Notes: generated from the letters alone by a model not told the origin. 64,000 nucleotides of DNA from Blasia pusilla (GCA_050084515.1 CM114271.1:38626001-38690000); one strand, 5' to 3'; positions 1 to 12,459 are shown, counted from the stretch's first letter. A program made the numbers and translations.

Positions 1-2625
1 ACATAATCTATGCACTTGTCATTTTGTTGGGCGTTAGAATAGAGAGATGGCTATACTTAAGGTAAGACTTGAAGGGGCTTATCCTTTTGTAGTTGGACCT
101 TCCATGTATAAATAGGCTAGGGCACAATTGTGTGGAATTTATCTTTAACTTTGATAACGTGAAGTAGAGGGTAGATTTGGCTCCATTGATTGATTTGATC
201 AAAAAAAATTTCTAGGTGATTTCATAATTGAAATATTTCTTCTATATATTGATGTATATTCATGGTATATGTTGTGTTTATAGTTATTAATATACGTGCG
301 TATAGGTTGCAACCTTGCAAGATACATATCTTGTGTATATAAAGCATAAAATTAACAATACTAGTCACTGCATGTACCATTCACAAGTTAAGGAAGAGAC
401 CTCCTTCTTCTATGTAGGTTGAAAATAATTAAATTATTATAGGGGATATGTGTTACAACAAGAGGCCTTGAGAAAGGATAGGTGTCAAATAGGGAGATGT
501 TTGTTATTGAGACCCAATTGCTAATATAGTCTTCTTCCGTACAATGCACAGGTTTAAAAAACCTCCCAAAATGATAATTATCTCTCAAAATTATGAAGTG
601 CCATATTACATCAATTTCGATCTTGTTGGCTCAAAAGGAAAACGATCTTATTAGCCGAAAGTGCCAATTATCAAGAGGAGAAGTGTTCGAAAAATGAAAG
701 GGGACTCTCTAATAGTAATATAGACATGTAAAAGATCTTTTGTCGTGCGCAATATGAATATAATTAAAGATTACGTGGGCACTGACCATTTGGATATAGT
801 TTTGAGAGTAAATACATAAGGTTTATTTGAGATTTATGGAAATGCTCTAAAAATATTAAAGTGCTTGAATATTAATCCTAAATTAATTTATTTTTAGATT
901 GGAGAATAATCCATAGGATAAGTGAAGGAATAGGAATGATTAAACGTGGAATGTATGCATGTCTAAACTAAATTAAATTTTTTCTCAAAAGAAAAGAGAG
1001 AATTTGTTTCCCTTTTATATCATAAAAAAAATAAAAATAAGATATAGAGGTGTAGACTTTTATAAGAACAAATAAATATCTATAACACTTAAAAACCCAC
1101 TTTTTTTCAATGGGATGATACCACATTAGAATCCTTGCTATTAAAGAGAAAACTATAAGAACGGAAAGAGTTCTCTCAAATTGACTTATCTTGGTTGTAA
1201 ATTCTCATTTACAACCTTCATTTATAAAAACAAATTTGAAGAAAATTCCATGGAATTTCTTCAAGAAACACTAGAATGATTTTTACAAGAAGAGTTTGAT
1301 CAATAATTGGAAAAGAAATCCATAACTCTTGCAACCAACTAAACCATAATCTATTTGTCTTGCTTTTGTCTAGCTAGTTAATTAAAGTGATCTTCGATGC
1401 ATGGAAAATGGAATGGTCCTTGCAATGTGTATGTGAATTTGCGTAGAGCTTTATTTTGGTGCTCTCTTCATATCTTAATTTTGGTCATTCATTTTGGATT
1501 TTTAGTTTCTCTTGCGCTAAGAAAACTTGGCAAAATGGTTGAGGTAACTATAGATAGTCCCATGAAACCAAGACCTTATTCCACTTAGCAATAGGAAACC
1601 TCACCAAATCTTTATTTTATTATTATTTAGAAAATTATAGATAATGAAATATCTCACATAAGTCCCATTTACATTTATTAATTTTCCTCATGGTCAGCTT
1701 TAATCTCCATTTTATCTCTATTAATATTTCTTGGGACTAATGACTTTGAAATTTGTTTAGAAAATAATTCTCATAATAGAAAAAAAAGCAAGCTTGATAT
1801 TTGGAATGTTAACCAAAGAAACCTATTTTTCTCTCAATAGACCTATTTTTTTAGTAGTGAGTCACACTTCCCTCCATTATCTAAATAATTAAAAGTCTTC
1901 AAAATGGAGATTCTCTAGTTCCCTCAAACCAATTGCACATTTTTAGGGCTTTCATCTATAGTATTTCTATTATTAGAATTATTTGCTTGTCTACCTTCCC
2001 AACTTGGCACCGTGTGTTGATATCTTATAGGCCCTTATTACACTTTCAAGCTAGATTGGGAGAAAATTTTAATCCCTCTTTTGGGAAAAAAATCAACAAA
2101 ATATATTATTTTCTTTTACTTATTGAAAGACGGGGATTGGAAAAGAGATTTTTTTTTCACAATTATTAGAAAAAACACATGAAATTTTGTTAAAATGTCA
2201 TAAAAACCCAAGTTAAATGGAGTGTAAAAATTATTTTTGAATTGTTGTCATCTAAAACTAAATTTTGTTCATAATTCATCCACTAACTTCACTTTATCAT
2301 AGTCCACATGTGAGTTTTATCACATGCACCGTACGGAAATTTTTTTAGTAATTAAATAATATAGATAATTACTGATATAATGATGACGTGTGACATAACA
2401 TGGCCAAGGTTCTTACAAGTCTTGATATTTGACCAGCAAATATTTGGAGGTTTGTAGAGAAACCTCCATGTTTTTCAGGGTTTTTGTCGCTTGTGAGAAC
2501 TTCCCAAAAGTGTTATCTCGTTGGGATTATTCTTTATATCTATAATTATTTACTTTTATTTAGGAAAATTCTTTTTCCCTACTATTATTATTATTATTAT
2601 TTCCCTTGCCCAATTTATGTTCTCA
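1..2625. other. AT-rich intergenic DNA, no gene recognised
   Basis: The stretch is AT-rich with many homopolymer runs. Open frames are short (under 80 codons), low in complexity and match no family I know. A short ATT microsatellite lies at about 2582-2600, just left of the hAT insertion. I see no tRNA, LTR or transposase signature. Confidence 0.6.
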
Positions 2626-2633
2626 GGTCTTGG
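2626..2633. repeat. Left 8-bp target site duplication of the hAT element
   Basis: GGTCTTGG lies directly outside the left terminal repeat. The same eight bases follow the right terminal repeat at 7360-7367. Exact 8-bp duplications are the mark of hAT insertion, and they fix the outer limits of the mobile unit. Confidence 0.85.
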
Positions 2634-3409
2634 CAAGGCTCGGACAGTACCGGCATCCTTTGTAAAGGCTGCCGGCAGAAATGAAGATTTTCCGACGACC
2701 AGCTTTTAGGCCCGGGGACAAAACCGGAGAGGGAAGAGGTAGCGCCGGCAGGAGCCGCTGAAGTCTTGAACGCCGGCCAGATTGACGGCGGTTGGACTTT
2801 CCGGCAGTGTAACCGGGATGTATTCAAAGCGCCAGGCATTTTCCGACCGGAGGAAGGAGGTGCCGGGGCCCGACATGTGTCAAGAGGGTAGTGGACAAGG
2901 GGGGGAGTGTGCAGGTTCATCCAGCCGTCCCTTCTAGGGTGCGGATGATAGGAATCATCGGACGGCAGTGGGAACTTCGGGACTTGCGAGTCGGGAGAAA
3001 GGGAGGCAGGGGAGTAGTGGTCGAGCCCGGTCGATCGCCGTTGTTAAATCTCATTTGCAAATGAGACCGTGTTCGACTTTTGCAAAGAAATTTCGCTGAG
3101 CCCGCTCTCTCCTCCTGGTTGCTCTCGCCTGCGGGCGCGCGGATTTTGCGTCAGTGCTTTCTCGTGCACCGCTGCCTCAAATGTTGCCGCTTTGGGCGCC
3201 ATACCGCTGTCGCATCGCTGCCGCTTTGGGCGCCTAGGATCGGACTCATCGAGCTTGACCTTTCGTTAATCTCTCAAGATTGCGGCAAAGACGAGACAAG
3301 CACCCTCATCGGCTCATCCTCGATTCCTCATCATGCTCTCTGTCGCCGAGGCAGACGCCCAGATTCGGTGACCTTCGGAAGTTCGGATCTTTGATCTGTC
3401 CGAGCCTTG
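2634..3409. mobile_element. Left hAT-ended GC-rich segment
   Basis: This 776-bp segment begins with CAAGGCTCGGACAG and ends at 3396-3409 with its perfect inverted complement CTGTCCGAGCCTTG. It is GC-rich and has no transposase similarity, so it resembles a non-autonomous hAT derivative or captured DNA. I see no separate 8-bp duplication around its right end, so it may not have inserted on its own here. Confidence 0.6.
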
Positions 3410-4010
3410 GTCGTGAGGAGGGAGGGGGAGTAGGGTTGAGCCCGGTCGACCGTGCTCGAGGTATTTGCCGCGATTGCAACCTTATGATGTTTTGCAGCAA
3501 ATTTTGCTCTCTCCTCCTGGCCGCTCTCTCCCGGGCGTGACCCGCGTCTATGCTTTCTCTTGCAGTATGTGCTTTCTCTTGCAGCCCTGCTCGTCTGCTC
3601 GTCATCGCCTTGGGCGCCTAGGGATCAGACTCATCGGAGCTTCAGCCTTCTCGTTAATCTCTCGGCATTGCGGCAAAGAGACAAGCACCCTCATCGCTCA
3701 TCCTCATCGCGCTCTGTCTCGAGACGCTGCCGCGATTCGGTGACCTTTGAGTCCGTCCGAAGCACAACTCACCCGGCGTGAAAAGAGAATAAAGGCCTCA
3801 CCGTACCTCTTCGGCATCCTCATCAGGGCTCAGACAGTAATTTTTAGAAGATTAGTTTTTTACATTTAGATCAGGGGAGTAGGGGTCGATTGTGCTCGAG
3901 GCATTTTATGAGTTGCAACTCATTTCTGCTCTCTCCTCCTCGAATCCTGAATGGTCGGGCCGATATTTGCTTACTCTCGCTTGTCTTGGGCGCCTTGTTG
4001 CTTGATTGCT
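3009..4010 (+). repeat. Degenerate ~430-bp direct repeats, about 2.5 units
   Basis: Units start at about 3009, 3425 and 3874, each opening with GGGGAGTAG followed by a GGTCGA-type motif. Units 1 and 2 share a long GC-rich body: CTCTCTCCTCCTGG, TTGGGCGCCTAGG, GTTAATCTCTC, GCGGCAAAGA and ATTCGGTGACC occur in the same order. Unit 3 lies right of the internal terminal repeat at 3824 and is shorter and more diverged. Short frames here code for nothing recognisable. Confidence 0.7.
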
Positions 4011-4539
4011 CAGTTCTTATTATGTTCGCTCAATCTTTGTCAGATTGCTCTCGCCGCTTTCGCCGCTAATTCACGCTGCTCCATGTCAGCTTGTAAAGCT
4101 TGCTAGCCACCGCACCATAGGTGAAAAAAAGTGGAAGAAATCGGACGAAATCAGCTGTCTCATTGACTTCCGGGAGTTGGACAGGCGAGTGTAACTCACT
4201 CAGAGTCTCAGACGCTCATCCAAGCCTCATCCCTGCTATTAGGACTCAGGTTTTGGGACTCGAGAGAGAGTTGGGGAGACCCGCACACACTGCATTCTCC
4301 TCCTAATCGCCACTCGCTTATTTTCCTGTATTCTCTCAGGAGTTAGGGAGTTGGGGCTTGAGGGAGTAGGGGTCAGGGACTTGGGTTTTCGTTGCACTCT
4401 TGTATCTCTCTCTCTCTCGCTCTTTGTTGAAGTTTTGGGAGCCTTTCATTGGTTTTGTAACTTCTGTAAACCCTTGAAACCGTTTGAGCCTAAACCCTTT
4501 ACAAAGGGTTTCAAAGTAGTGAACTCTCAAAGTTCCTTA

Positions 4540-6760
4540 TGGAGGATATTTCAGCCAACAATGCATGTAGGGGTAAGAGACAAAAATCCCTTACTGATAT
4601 GGGATTTATGAAGAGGGTGTTAGTGAACCAAAGAAAGAGAGACCAACTCATGTGAGGAGATAGATTCTCCTTCAGATCTTGCCTCTTCAAAGATAGAAGA
4701 GAACAACAGGCTTTGGAAAGACTCTTGGTATCAAGCTTTTGAATGGATTCAATTTGAGCCTCACACGGGGAGGGTATTCTGTAAAGTGTGCAAGGACTCA
4801 GGAGGGAAATCTGTATTTGCCACATCCGGAGCCATCAATGTGAAGATTTCTGCCTTCATAGACCATGGTAAATCCAAGGAACATAAAAAACTGGCTTGGG
4901 CTCAGTATAGTCGTAGAAAAACTCTACAGAAAGCTATTGCAAGCACCAATAGAAACTGTGATTTAGCGGTGCTTAATCTTTTTCGAGGAGCATACTTCAT
5001 GGCTAAGTATAATATTGCATTTTCCTCATTCCCTGGTCTCTATACATTACTCAAATCTGGATCTATGATGCTCACAAAATCGATGTATCAGGATGACAAG
5101 ACATGTGCACATATGATAACATGTATTAGTTTGGTAATTCAAAGATTGCTTCTAGCTAGGGTTAGACTTAGTCCCTTTTACGGAATAATGGTAGATGAAT
5201 CCACTGACATATCAGTAACAGAACACCTCGTTGCCTTTGTCACTTACCTTGATGAAGGTCAAGTGTGCACCTCCTTCTTAGGATTGATCAAGGTTGAGAA
5301 CAAGGATGCCGAGTCCATTTTGATTGTTTAGTATCCTTACTTAGGGAATGGGAATTGAATTTTGAGAAGATGGTTGGTTTTGGGTCCGATGGGGCCAACA
5401 CTATGGTAGGTAGTAGGAATGGGGTAAGTGCCCGTTTGAAGAGGAATGTTAACCCTTACATGACAAGCGTCCATTGTGTGGCACACCGGACAAACTTAGT
5501 CGCTCTTGCAAAGCAGTGACAAAGAGCCCAGGTGCAAGGAACTTAGTGATGAGGTTGATAACATTTTGAATTTCTGTTGCATTTTTTTCAAGAAGAGTTC
5601 TAAGAGGAAGTCTGGTCTCTCTTCTCTACAAGAGGAGCTATACGATTCTAGGAAAGTCATGAAACGGTATCGAAGGTCGATGGCTTAGCGGTGGCAAGCC
5701 GTTACCTCTTTATGTGATAGTTTAGAATCGGTCATGGTCTACTTCTGCTTTGTGAATCGGAGGGAAGATGATGGGGTAGCTTCACATCTTCTAAAGAGGT
5801 TAAAGTCCTTCAAAATGATTTACATTTTATACTTTTTTGGTGACATCCTTCATTCTATGGCAATGTTGAGCAAGTTATTCAGATGAAGTTTGTTGATATA
5901 TCTAGCGTTGCTTCTATTGTTTAGACCGAGATAGCACATGTTAGAATGAATTATGTACATGAAAGTGTAGATATGAATGCCTATCTCATTTCTCGTCTAG
6001 CGGTTTTCATCTCCTTCGAACTATGGTCCTAGTGATGGATATCTCAGCGCTTGCAATCAGAGATAAGGGTTCTTTCTTTCATTCAATCCAAATGGATAGG
6101 GATGTGACAGAAAGGATTTAGAAGAAGCTTTTTTTCGGAGGAATTTTCTTTGAGGCCATATGTGTAGCTTTGCAAGAAAGGTTTGAAGACAATAACATCA
6201 TTGGAGGTTTTAAGATCCTCAATCCATCCCAAATGCCTTCTACCATATCTAGTTTAAGAGATTGGGGTGTGAGAGACTTGGAAATGTTGAGCTCTTTCTA
6301 TGGACAGGAAAAAACCTTACATGGCAAGGGTGAAAAAGCCTATTCTAGATGGTGCAGACCCTCAAGAATGAATTCTTGGCCTTCAAGATTCAGGCCATGA
6401 CGAGAATGGAAGGAGAAGTCCTTCAAGGACTTACGTGTATGGTAAGTGGTAGTCCGATCCTCGAAGGCTAAGTATGCTAATCTCTGTATTTTAGGTGATA
6501 TAGCTAGAGTCCAATGTGTATCAACAACATCATGTGAGAGAGCTTTTAGCATTCAGAATGTCATTAAGAATAGGTTAAGAAATAGCTTAACCTCTTATCA
6601 CTTGGAAGCTTTGCTGAGGGTTAATATGGAGGGTCCAAAAGAGAATTTTGATGTGGATAAGGTCCTCATTTCGCTATGGACACATGGAAACAATCAAAGG
6701 AATACAGATTTGTATATGCTAATCAGAGTTGTACATTGTTCCTCCGTTGAACTTGAAGTC
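4540..6760 (+). pseudogene. hAT transposase remnant (zinc finger, DUF4371, hAT dimerisation)
   Basis: Pieces in three frames line up as one transposase. At about 4780-4885 there is a TTF/BED-like finger (FCKVC then DHGKSKEH). 4900-5330 carries the DUF4371 hallmark MVDESTDISVTEHL. After a stop and frame change, 5370-5516 reads FGSDGANTMVG and VHCVAHRTNL, typical of the catalytic region. 6510-6720 reads TSCERAFSIQNVIKNRLRN, the hAT C-terminal dimerisation motif. Stops at about 5329, 5517 and 5686, and noisy sequence in 5700-6440, show it is dead. The family acts by cut-and-paste transposition in the nucleus. The family assignment is firm; the exact original start is not visible. Confidence 0.85.
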
Positions 6761-6905
6761 TTGAGGAAGGTGAGCTTAACCTCGACCTTTCATCCTAGTT
6801 TCTCTATGACTTCATTTCATTTTGCAAATGCTTTTACTAGTTATTTATTTTTTCAGTCAAACCCCTCCTACAAAGAAAGTTCATTTTATGAATACTCCTT
6901 GTAGG

Positions 6906-7093
6906 AAGGGTTCTTAGCACCTCCTGGCCCCCAACTGGTAGGGGGAATTCTGGTTCAACTCAGCCAGAGGTAATGAGGAGGTGAGTGAGAAGGCTAAGAA
7001 GGGTTCTTAGTACCTCTGGCCCCCAATTGGGAGGGGGAATCTGGTTCAACTCCAGCCAGAGGTAAAAAAATGAGGAGGTGAGCTGAGAAGGCT
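6906..7093 (+). repeat. Two ~95-bp tandem repeats with internal hairpin
   Basis: Two near-identical units start with AAGGGTTCTTAG and end with AGAAGGCT. In the second, TACCTCTGGC (about 7012) pairs with GCCAGAGGTA (about 7053), enclosing a smaller CCCCC/GGGGG pairing. They lie between the transposase and the right terminal repeat, in the subterminal region where hAT transposases often bind. Confidence 0.75.
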
Positions 7094-7335
7094 ACCGGAG
7101 ACTTTCATAATAACCAGAACTAAACTGAAAGGTAGAAAATATGACAGCAAAAAACTGGCATGCCATTTCCAAACCCAAAAAAAAACTGGTGATTCAAATT
7201 ACATGCAAGAAATAGCCTGAGAAGGGAAAAAATCTTGGGCAAAAACCTGACAAGGTAAAAACTCTTAGTGGGTTGGATGGGGTATACTTAAAAAACCTAA
7301 ATGATTCAAATAGTCCCGGTAAAAAACTGACATAC

Positions 7336-7367
7336 TAAAAATAACTGTCCGAGCCCTGGGTCTTGGA
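7336..7367. repeat. Right hAT terminal inverted repeat and target duplication
   Basis: 7336-7359 is the right terminal repeat, ending in CCGAGCCCTG. 7360-7367 is GGTCTTGG, identical to 2626-2633. Confidence 0.85.
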
Positions 7368-10354
7368 TATCCACGTGGATGTCATTCAATGCGATGAGGA
7401 CGAAATTCAGGCAACCGGTTCTAAGTTCTAACGCGCGTGCTTTTATTCTGTACACCCGTGTCCGAGGTTATAAACAGGGCAGGCCATGGTTAGATCTAAC
7501 CCACGCTCCAAGGGGTTGTAATTTATCAAGGTCCGGGGATTGGTGGGGTTGGGAAAACTCCTTCCACACTTACGGCGCTTTTGAATTTGGGGCTCCGTAC
7601 AGTATCGCATTTGGATGGATAATCGGACGGATAATCGACGGGTAGCGAGAAATTCAAGATGGACTTCATTTCAAAAGATCGCAAATTGATCGTCGATTTT
7701 TCCCATCCTTTCAATTTGGGATCTTGAGTCACGATCTCAAGAAAAATAAATAAATAAATACAATTATTTTACTTTTCGTGTTAATTATTAAACCCAAAAA
7801 TAGAACTACTAACATGAATCATAAAAAATGGTATTTATTTATTTAAAATAATGTTATTAATTCCAGGTGAAAAAATCCTTTCCTAATCTAGAAATTACAT
7901 GTCTTTATTAACTTTAATGAAAAGTGATTCGTTTATAAATTTTAATACTATATTTCATGACTAAATGGAAGAGGATAAAATTGTGTAATATGATATCAGT
8001 TTCCCATAGAGGTATTTATTAACATAAGCAATTCCATCTTACCTTCCGGCTCTAACAAGAATGTACGTTGTGTAGTAGGAACGTACTTGCCGTGTTGTGA
8101 GATGGGTGGTTTGCATTAATAATTAAAGGATCCATTTACAATCCTAACCATGGTAAACAGGGTTAACCATGGATGACTATGAGAATACGCTTATCATGCG
8201 TTGACTGACACGTATGCGGATGTTGGTTTAGTGGTAACCTTTCGGAGATTATGGAAGCTTTTGTCTCCAAGGGGCCCATTAACTCGTTGTTTGCTATTTC
8301 CCGGTCGCCGGGGACATTAATTGATACAATTCCAAAAATATTTATGTTGGAGTTTCCCATGCGGTTTTTATTTTCTATTTTTATCACGGAGATCTCTTGT
8401 GCATATTCCTTCAAATCTTCATATGTTGTTTTTCCTGTTCGTTTTCCATTAAGGGGTTTTTTTGGCCAGAATGTCCTATTGCATTTTCCCAACACTTTAA
8501 TCCTTGAGTTTTTCTATCCTGATTCCCTTGCCATTATCTTTTTTCTCCATACCATTCAAAGTCTTACATAGTGCGCTAGATAAAGACTAACTAGTCTTAA
8601 GAACGAAATACAATAAGAAGACATGTTGCTCTCACCAAGTGTAAGCAAAGCTCTATGTGACACAACTTTGGGTGTCCATTAGCACCATTCTTGTTAGGCC
8701 ATTTTAACTTGGTAGGTGAAGGGGTGTGAAGTCAGATTTCTTTCTTGACCACGCATGCACGTATTCCATGACTTCATCCCATTGAATTATCCCATTGACG
8801 CTTGGGGATGGGTCGTTTATTTTACTTCGTAGCCTAGCCAAATTAACTATCCCCACCCCCACCCCCCCCCCACCCCCAAACACAACACAACACATATTCC
8901 TTTACCTTAGGAACCGTAGATAGGAAGATAAGGACCAACAACCGAAAAAAAATATCTCTTTATGGGGACCTTTCTTTCTTATCTTGCAAAACACTCAATG
9001 TTTGCAAGTCAGCGAACGTGTCGTGGCCCAAGAAAAACCATTTAAAAAAACGTTGTTATTATAATATTTTAATCATTTCCTCACGCAGCAAGCTCCTTCT
9101 TTAGGTTGTCAAAGTAGCGATTTTGGATTTTCTTTTCTTTTCTTTAAGAGGACGAAGTCAGATTTGGGCTCTTCTTGGATAAAAAGGAATTGGACGAACC
9201 ATTTTTTTGGACTTACTTGAAACCCCCACTTTTAAAAGGTATGTTTGGGGGTCGATCCAAATCCCCTCATGGAGAAAAATGAATGGTTGATGCGAAAATG
9301 GTGTGACTTGTATGATACTTAAACATCCACAAATTGTCGACCTATCGGGGTAGAGACGAGGGAGGAGGAATGGTAGCAATAAGAATTGAACCAAAACGCC
9401 ATTGGGAAAAATCTTAAAGGAAAGAGAAGTTCATTTAATAAATAAGTTTTATGGTATTGCATGGAAAGTAAGTGCCACATTCTTGCATAGATGTCCGAAA
9501 GGGCTAAAACCTGGCCTGCCTATGTATGCCATTTAAAACCCGCTAGGAGGGCGGCACCCTCAATATGCCGCCCTCCTACTCGTTTAAGGTCTTCCTTATT
9601 TGCAAGCGATTATGCATCACAACAAGAAAGAATTTTTTTCGTTGGTCTTTTTTTGTGATTCTCTCGTGTTGGTGCGATGAAAACAACTTTCATTAGAAGT
9701 ATGGGATTGGTTGTAGACGTTGAGTTTCTACATGTTTGATCCCTTATGCTCTTGAGAAGTTTAAGGTTAAGAAAAAATCAAGGGGGGAGTGCATGCATGC
9801 ACGAGAGAGGGTTAGGAATCTTTTATCTTTCTTTGCGCATAATTGATGTAGTTACACCAATGATCTATGTGGTAATATTACACTTCATAAGGGATATGAT
9901 TTTTCTTCCCTCTCACCTTCAAGATTTATGGATCCATCAACAAGGAATTCGTTGTTTTTGTAATCGAATGTCCATAAATCTTATGCTTGTAATAAGGGAG
10001 TGACACAACTCCATGTAGGATGCCCTCATTCGAGTAGAGTTATACATGATTTGGCAGGATGACATGGCGGTGGCCAACGCCATAATTACAGGTCCTACAT
10101 GAGAGTTATTTTTGTCGTTGGCTGCATGAAATAAAACTCGACTTTTATAGTGGAAGTCATCTTCATGAAAGATATTGCTTTGTCCCACTAGCTCTAGAGA
10201 TGTATGTTGCCATGGGAAGGAGGTTTGACACTCTTCTTATTGAGTATACCCATCTCCTCCACTTTAGGAATGGATTGTCTTTGGCTATTGCACTTCTATG
10301 TTGTAGACAACGTGTCTCCATTTTTTTGCAACATGCCCAAGCTAATGGGCTTTT
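7368..10354. other. Unassigned region with a short GC-rich patch and poly-C tract
   Basis: 7370-7700 is somewhat GC-richer but codes for nothing I recognise. A 110-codon minus-strand open frame at 8163-8495 contains KTTYEDLKEYAQEISVIK and looks less random than its neighbours, yet I cannot name a family. 8850-8880 is a C/A tract (CCCCACCCCCAC type). The remainder is AT-rich without ORF, LTR or RNA signatures. Confidence 0.5.
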
Positions 10355-10555
10355 GTGCAAGGTTGCATGTGGAAAAAGTCCATGTCCGTGGACTTACGTC
10401 TGTCCTATGGAATGACTTGTCCATGTGGGCCCCACCTTCCCCTTCTTTCTTATTCCCCCCACTTGCCTACATGTTCCATATTTTTGTGTTTCTTCCTCCC
10501 TCCACCTCCACCCCCACTCCCACTCCCTCCCCCCTTATTTCCCCACTCGGACAAG
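10355..10555 (+). repeat. Dispersed repeat, copy 1 (inverted partner at 19200-19405)
   Basis: The segment contains GTGGACTTACGTCTGTC, TATGGAATGACTTGTCCATG and a C/T-rich tail. The reverse complement of 19200-19405 carries GTGGACTTATGTCCGTC, TATGGAAGGACTTGTCCATG and a similar tail in the same order. The two copies face each other across family A copia copy 1. Confidence 0.75.
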
Positions 10556-11304
10556 TCCATCCTAGGTGTCCATCCCTAGGACGGACTAGTCTATTTTTTT
10601 GCAACCATGCTTTTGTGAGACGCTCAAGCGACGGGAGACGTTGGTACTAGAGGCTCTCTTAGTGATAGTCCTATTTTTTTAGTTATCTTTAATACTATTT
10701 CTCTTTTGGTGAAGTTAGATTTTAGGGGGTTCCCCCTTTTCTTCTCCTCGGCTGGGTGTGGCCTTTGAGTTCCCCTACTCTTCAAGTCCACCATTCTTGC
10801 ATCGTTGATGGGTTTTCCCATCCTCCTTTATTCATGTATTATAAGGTCTTATCTTTTCTATCTTTGCGTGAGGGATGGACTTCCTTTCTTTAATATTTCA
10901 ACATTATTTTTCCAATGTGTTTCTATTTCTTAGGAGCATACTTGAGAAAATGGGCTTTTGGAACATGCTCAAGAAAGACGAAATGTTGGTACTCAAGTTT
11001 TAATGTTGTGCGGGATTGGTTCTATATAGAATGACATACCTTGATTGAATTTTTCATGATTTTAGATCTCAATGTGTCCTATTTTTCATCCATTTGGAGG
11101 GCTATAACTATTTTGGTTTCCAAATCTTTGAAATCTCAACTTGTCTTTTCTTCATGGATTTCTCCCCTTCGCCCCCAACTCTTCGTTGTTTTCTTTAAAG
11201 AGAATACATACAACCGCTATAAGTAACCACATAAAGTCTAAAAAAGGTTGGATATAATATCTATAATTTTTTTCATCTTATGGTTACATGTATGAATTTG
11301 TACG
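10556..11304. other. Unassigned AT-rich spacer
   Basis: No recognisable gene or repeat. An open frame at 10624-10821 (minus) is short and featureless. Confidence 0.5.
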
Positions 11305-11364
11305 TCATACCATATTTTGAAAGTATGTGAAGAGCATATTGTCGTTGTAAGAACCATATGTTAT

Positions 11365-11760
11365 CTACAACCTTAATAAGATATGTAGCGAGGAATGAGA
11401 ATTATAAACCCTAAAGCCCAACTCTTGTAGGACATATGTAATCTTGCTATACCAAGCTCTTGGAGCTTGCTTAAGCTTGCATATGTGGAATGGATACTTT
11501 AGATGCTCATATCCATGTGGTGGAGTCATGTATACCTCCTCATATAGATCTCCATTCAAGAAGGTATTCTTGATGTCCAGATGATGTAGTCTACACTTCT
11601 TACTTACCGCAACTGCAATTGCAACCATAGTTCTTGTAGTCGCCATCTTTGCAACAAGGCTAAACGTCTTCTTTTAATCGATGTCATATTGTTGTTATAG
11701 CCCTAGACTACTAATGTGACTTTGTATTTGTTTATTGTATCATCTTGATTGCCCTTGACT
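11365..11760 (-). pseudogene. Copia family A reverse-transcriptase fragment (copy 1)
   Basis: The minus-strand frame reads MATTRTMVAIAVAVSKK, LDIKNTFLNGDLYEEVYM and LKQAPRAWYSKI, the standard copia reverse-transcriptase core. The same region in copy 3 (62230-62540) is very similar. About 175 bp present at 62040-62215 in copy 3 is missing here, so the catalytic YVDD segment is lost. Confidence 0.85.
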
Positions 11761-12459
11761 TTATAAACCCATTTGTAATCAATAGCTTCCTAATTTGAAG
11801 ATATATCAACCAACTCCCAAGCCTATTGATGTCTCAATGCAGTAAGCCCTTCCTCCATAGCTTCAATCCATTTGACCTTAATTATATGTAGCTTCTTCAA
11901 AACAACTTGGCTTTTATTCTTGAAGGATACTCATCATATATGCAAGATGTGTTGTAAGGAATCCTTCATTTATGAATCTACAAACATCATGTGTGATCTA
12001 CTTTATCTATAAAGTTTTTTTTCACATTTGGAATGCTGCTAACATCCTACTTGAGCTCGACTAGTGTCAATAGACTAAATACATACTTTTCCCAACTATG
12101 GATTGATAGATTTAACTAAAGAATCTAGGACGTTTCATAATCCTACACAAGTATCTGAAGAATTCATAGGCAATGTCTGTTGGATTATAGACTTATTCTC
12201 CTCCTCAACATACAAGTTTAGAGATGGAATAGGCTCAGATGGAACATACCATGACTTCAACTCATCAAAAATAACATCGTGACTAATAATAAGCGGCTTA
12301 GAGGAGGCAACATATCACTTATATCCCTTAATTCCATCAACATAGTCAATGAAGACATAATTTTCATATTTGGGATCTAATTTCTGACTTTTTTACAAAG
12401 GAACAAAGAATATAACTAAATCCTAACAACCGAAGAATTTCAAGAATGAAAATCAGATT

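Larger units (their letters stand above)
2634..7359 (+). mobile_element. Composite, degenerate hAT DNA transposon
   Basis: This 4,726-bp unit has terminal inverted repeats CAAGGCTCGGACAG (left) and CAGGGCTCGGACAG (right, read inward), one mismatch in 14, and is flanked by the identical 8-bp duplication GGTCTTGG. It holds a broken hAT transposase of the DUF4371/ZNF862-like type with a C-terminal dimerisation domain. Two further internal copies of the terminal repeat occur: inward-facing from the right at 3396-3409, and rightward at 3824-3847. The unit therefore reads as two hAT-ended segments (2634-3409 and 3824-7359) joined by a GC-rich spacer. The duplication shows that the outermost ends moved together. 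Stops and frame changes in the transposase mean it is no longer autonomous. Confidence 0.85.
3824..7359 (+). mobile_element. Transposase-bearing inner hAT segment
   Basis: The 24 bases at 3824-3847 and the inverted 24 bases at 7336-7359 agree at 22 positions, a longer match than that between the outermost ends. This suggests the original autonomous element was 3824-7359 (3,536 bp) and that the GC-rich part to the left was added later. No 8-bp duplication joins 3816-3823 with 7360-7367. Confidence 0.65.

Noticed and set aside
2615-2920. 101-codon minus-strand frame at the left hAT end
   Set aside because: It spans the transposon border and target duplication, so it cannot be an old host or transposon gene.
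10204-10650. 148-codon plus-strand frame rich in Pro, Ser and Phe
   Set aside because: It runs through a C/T-rich dispersed repeat also found inverted at 19200-19405; composition explains the open frame.
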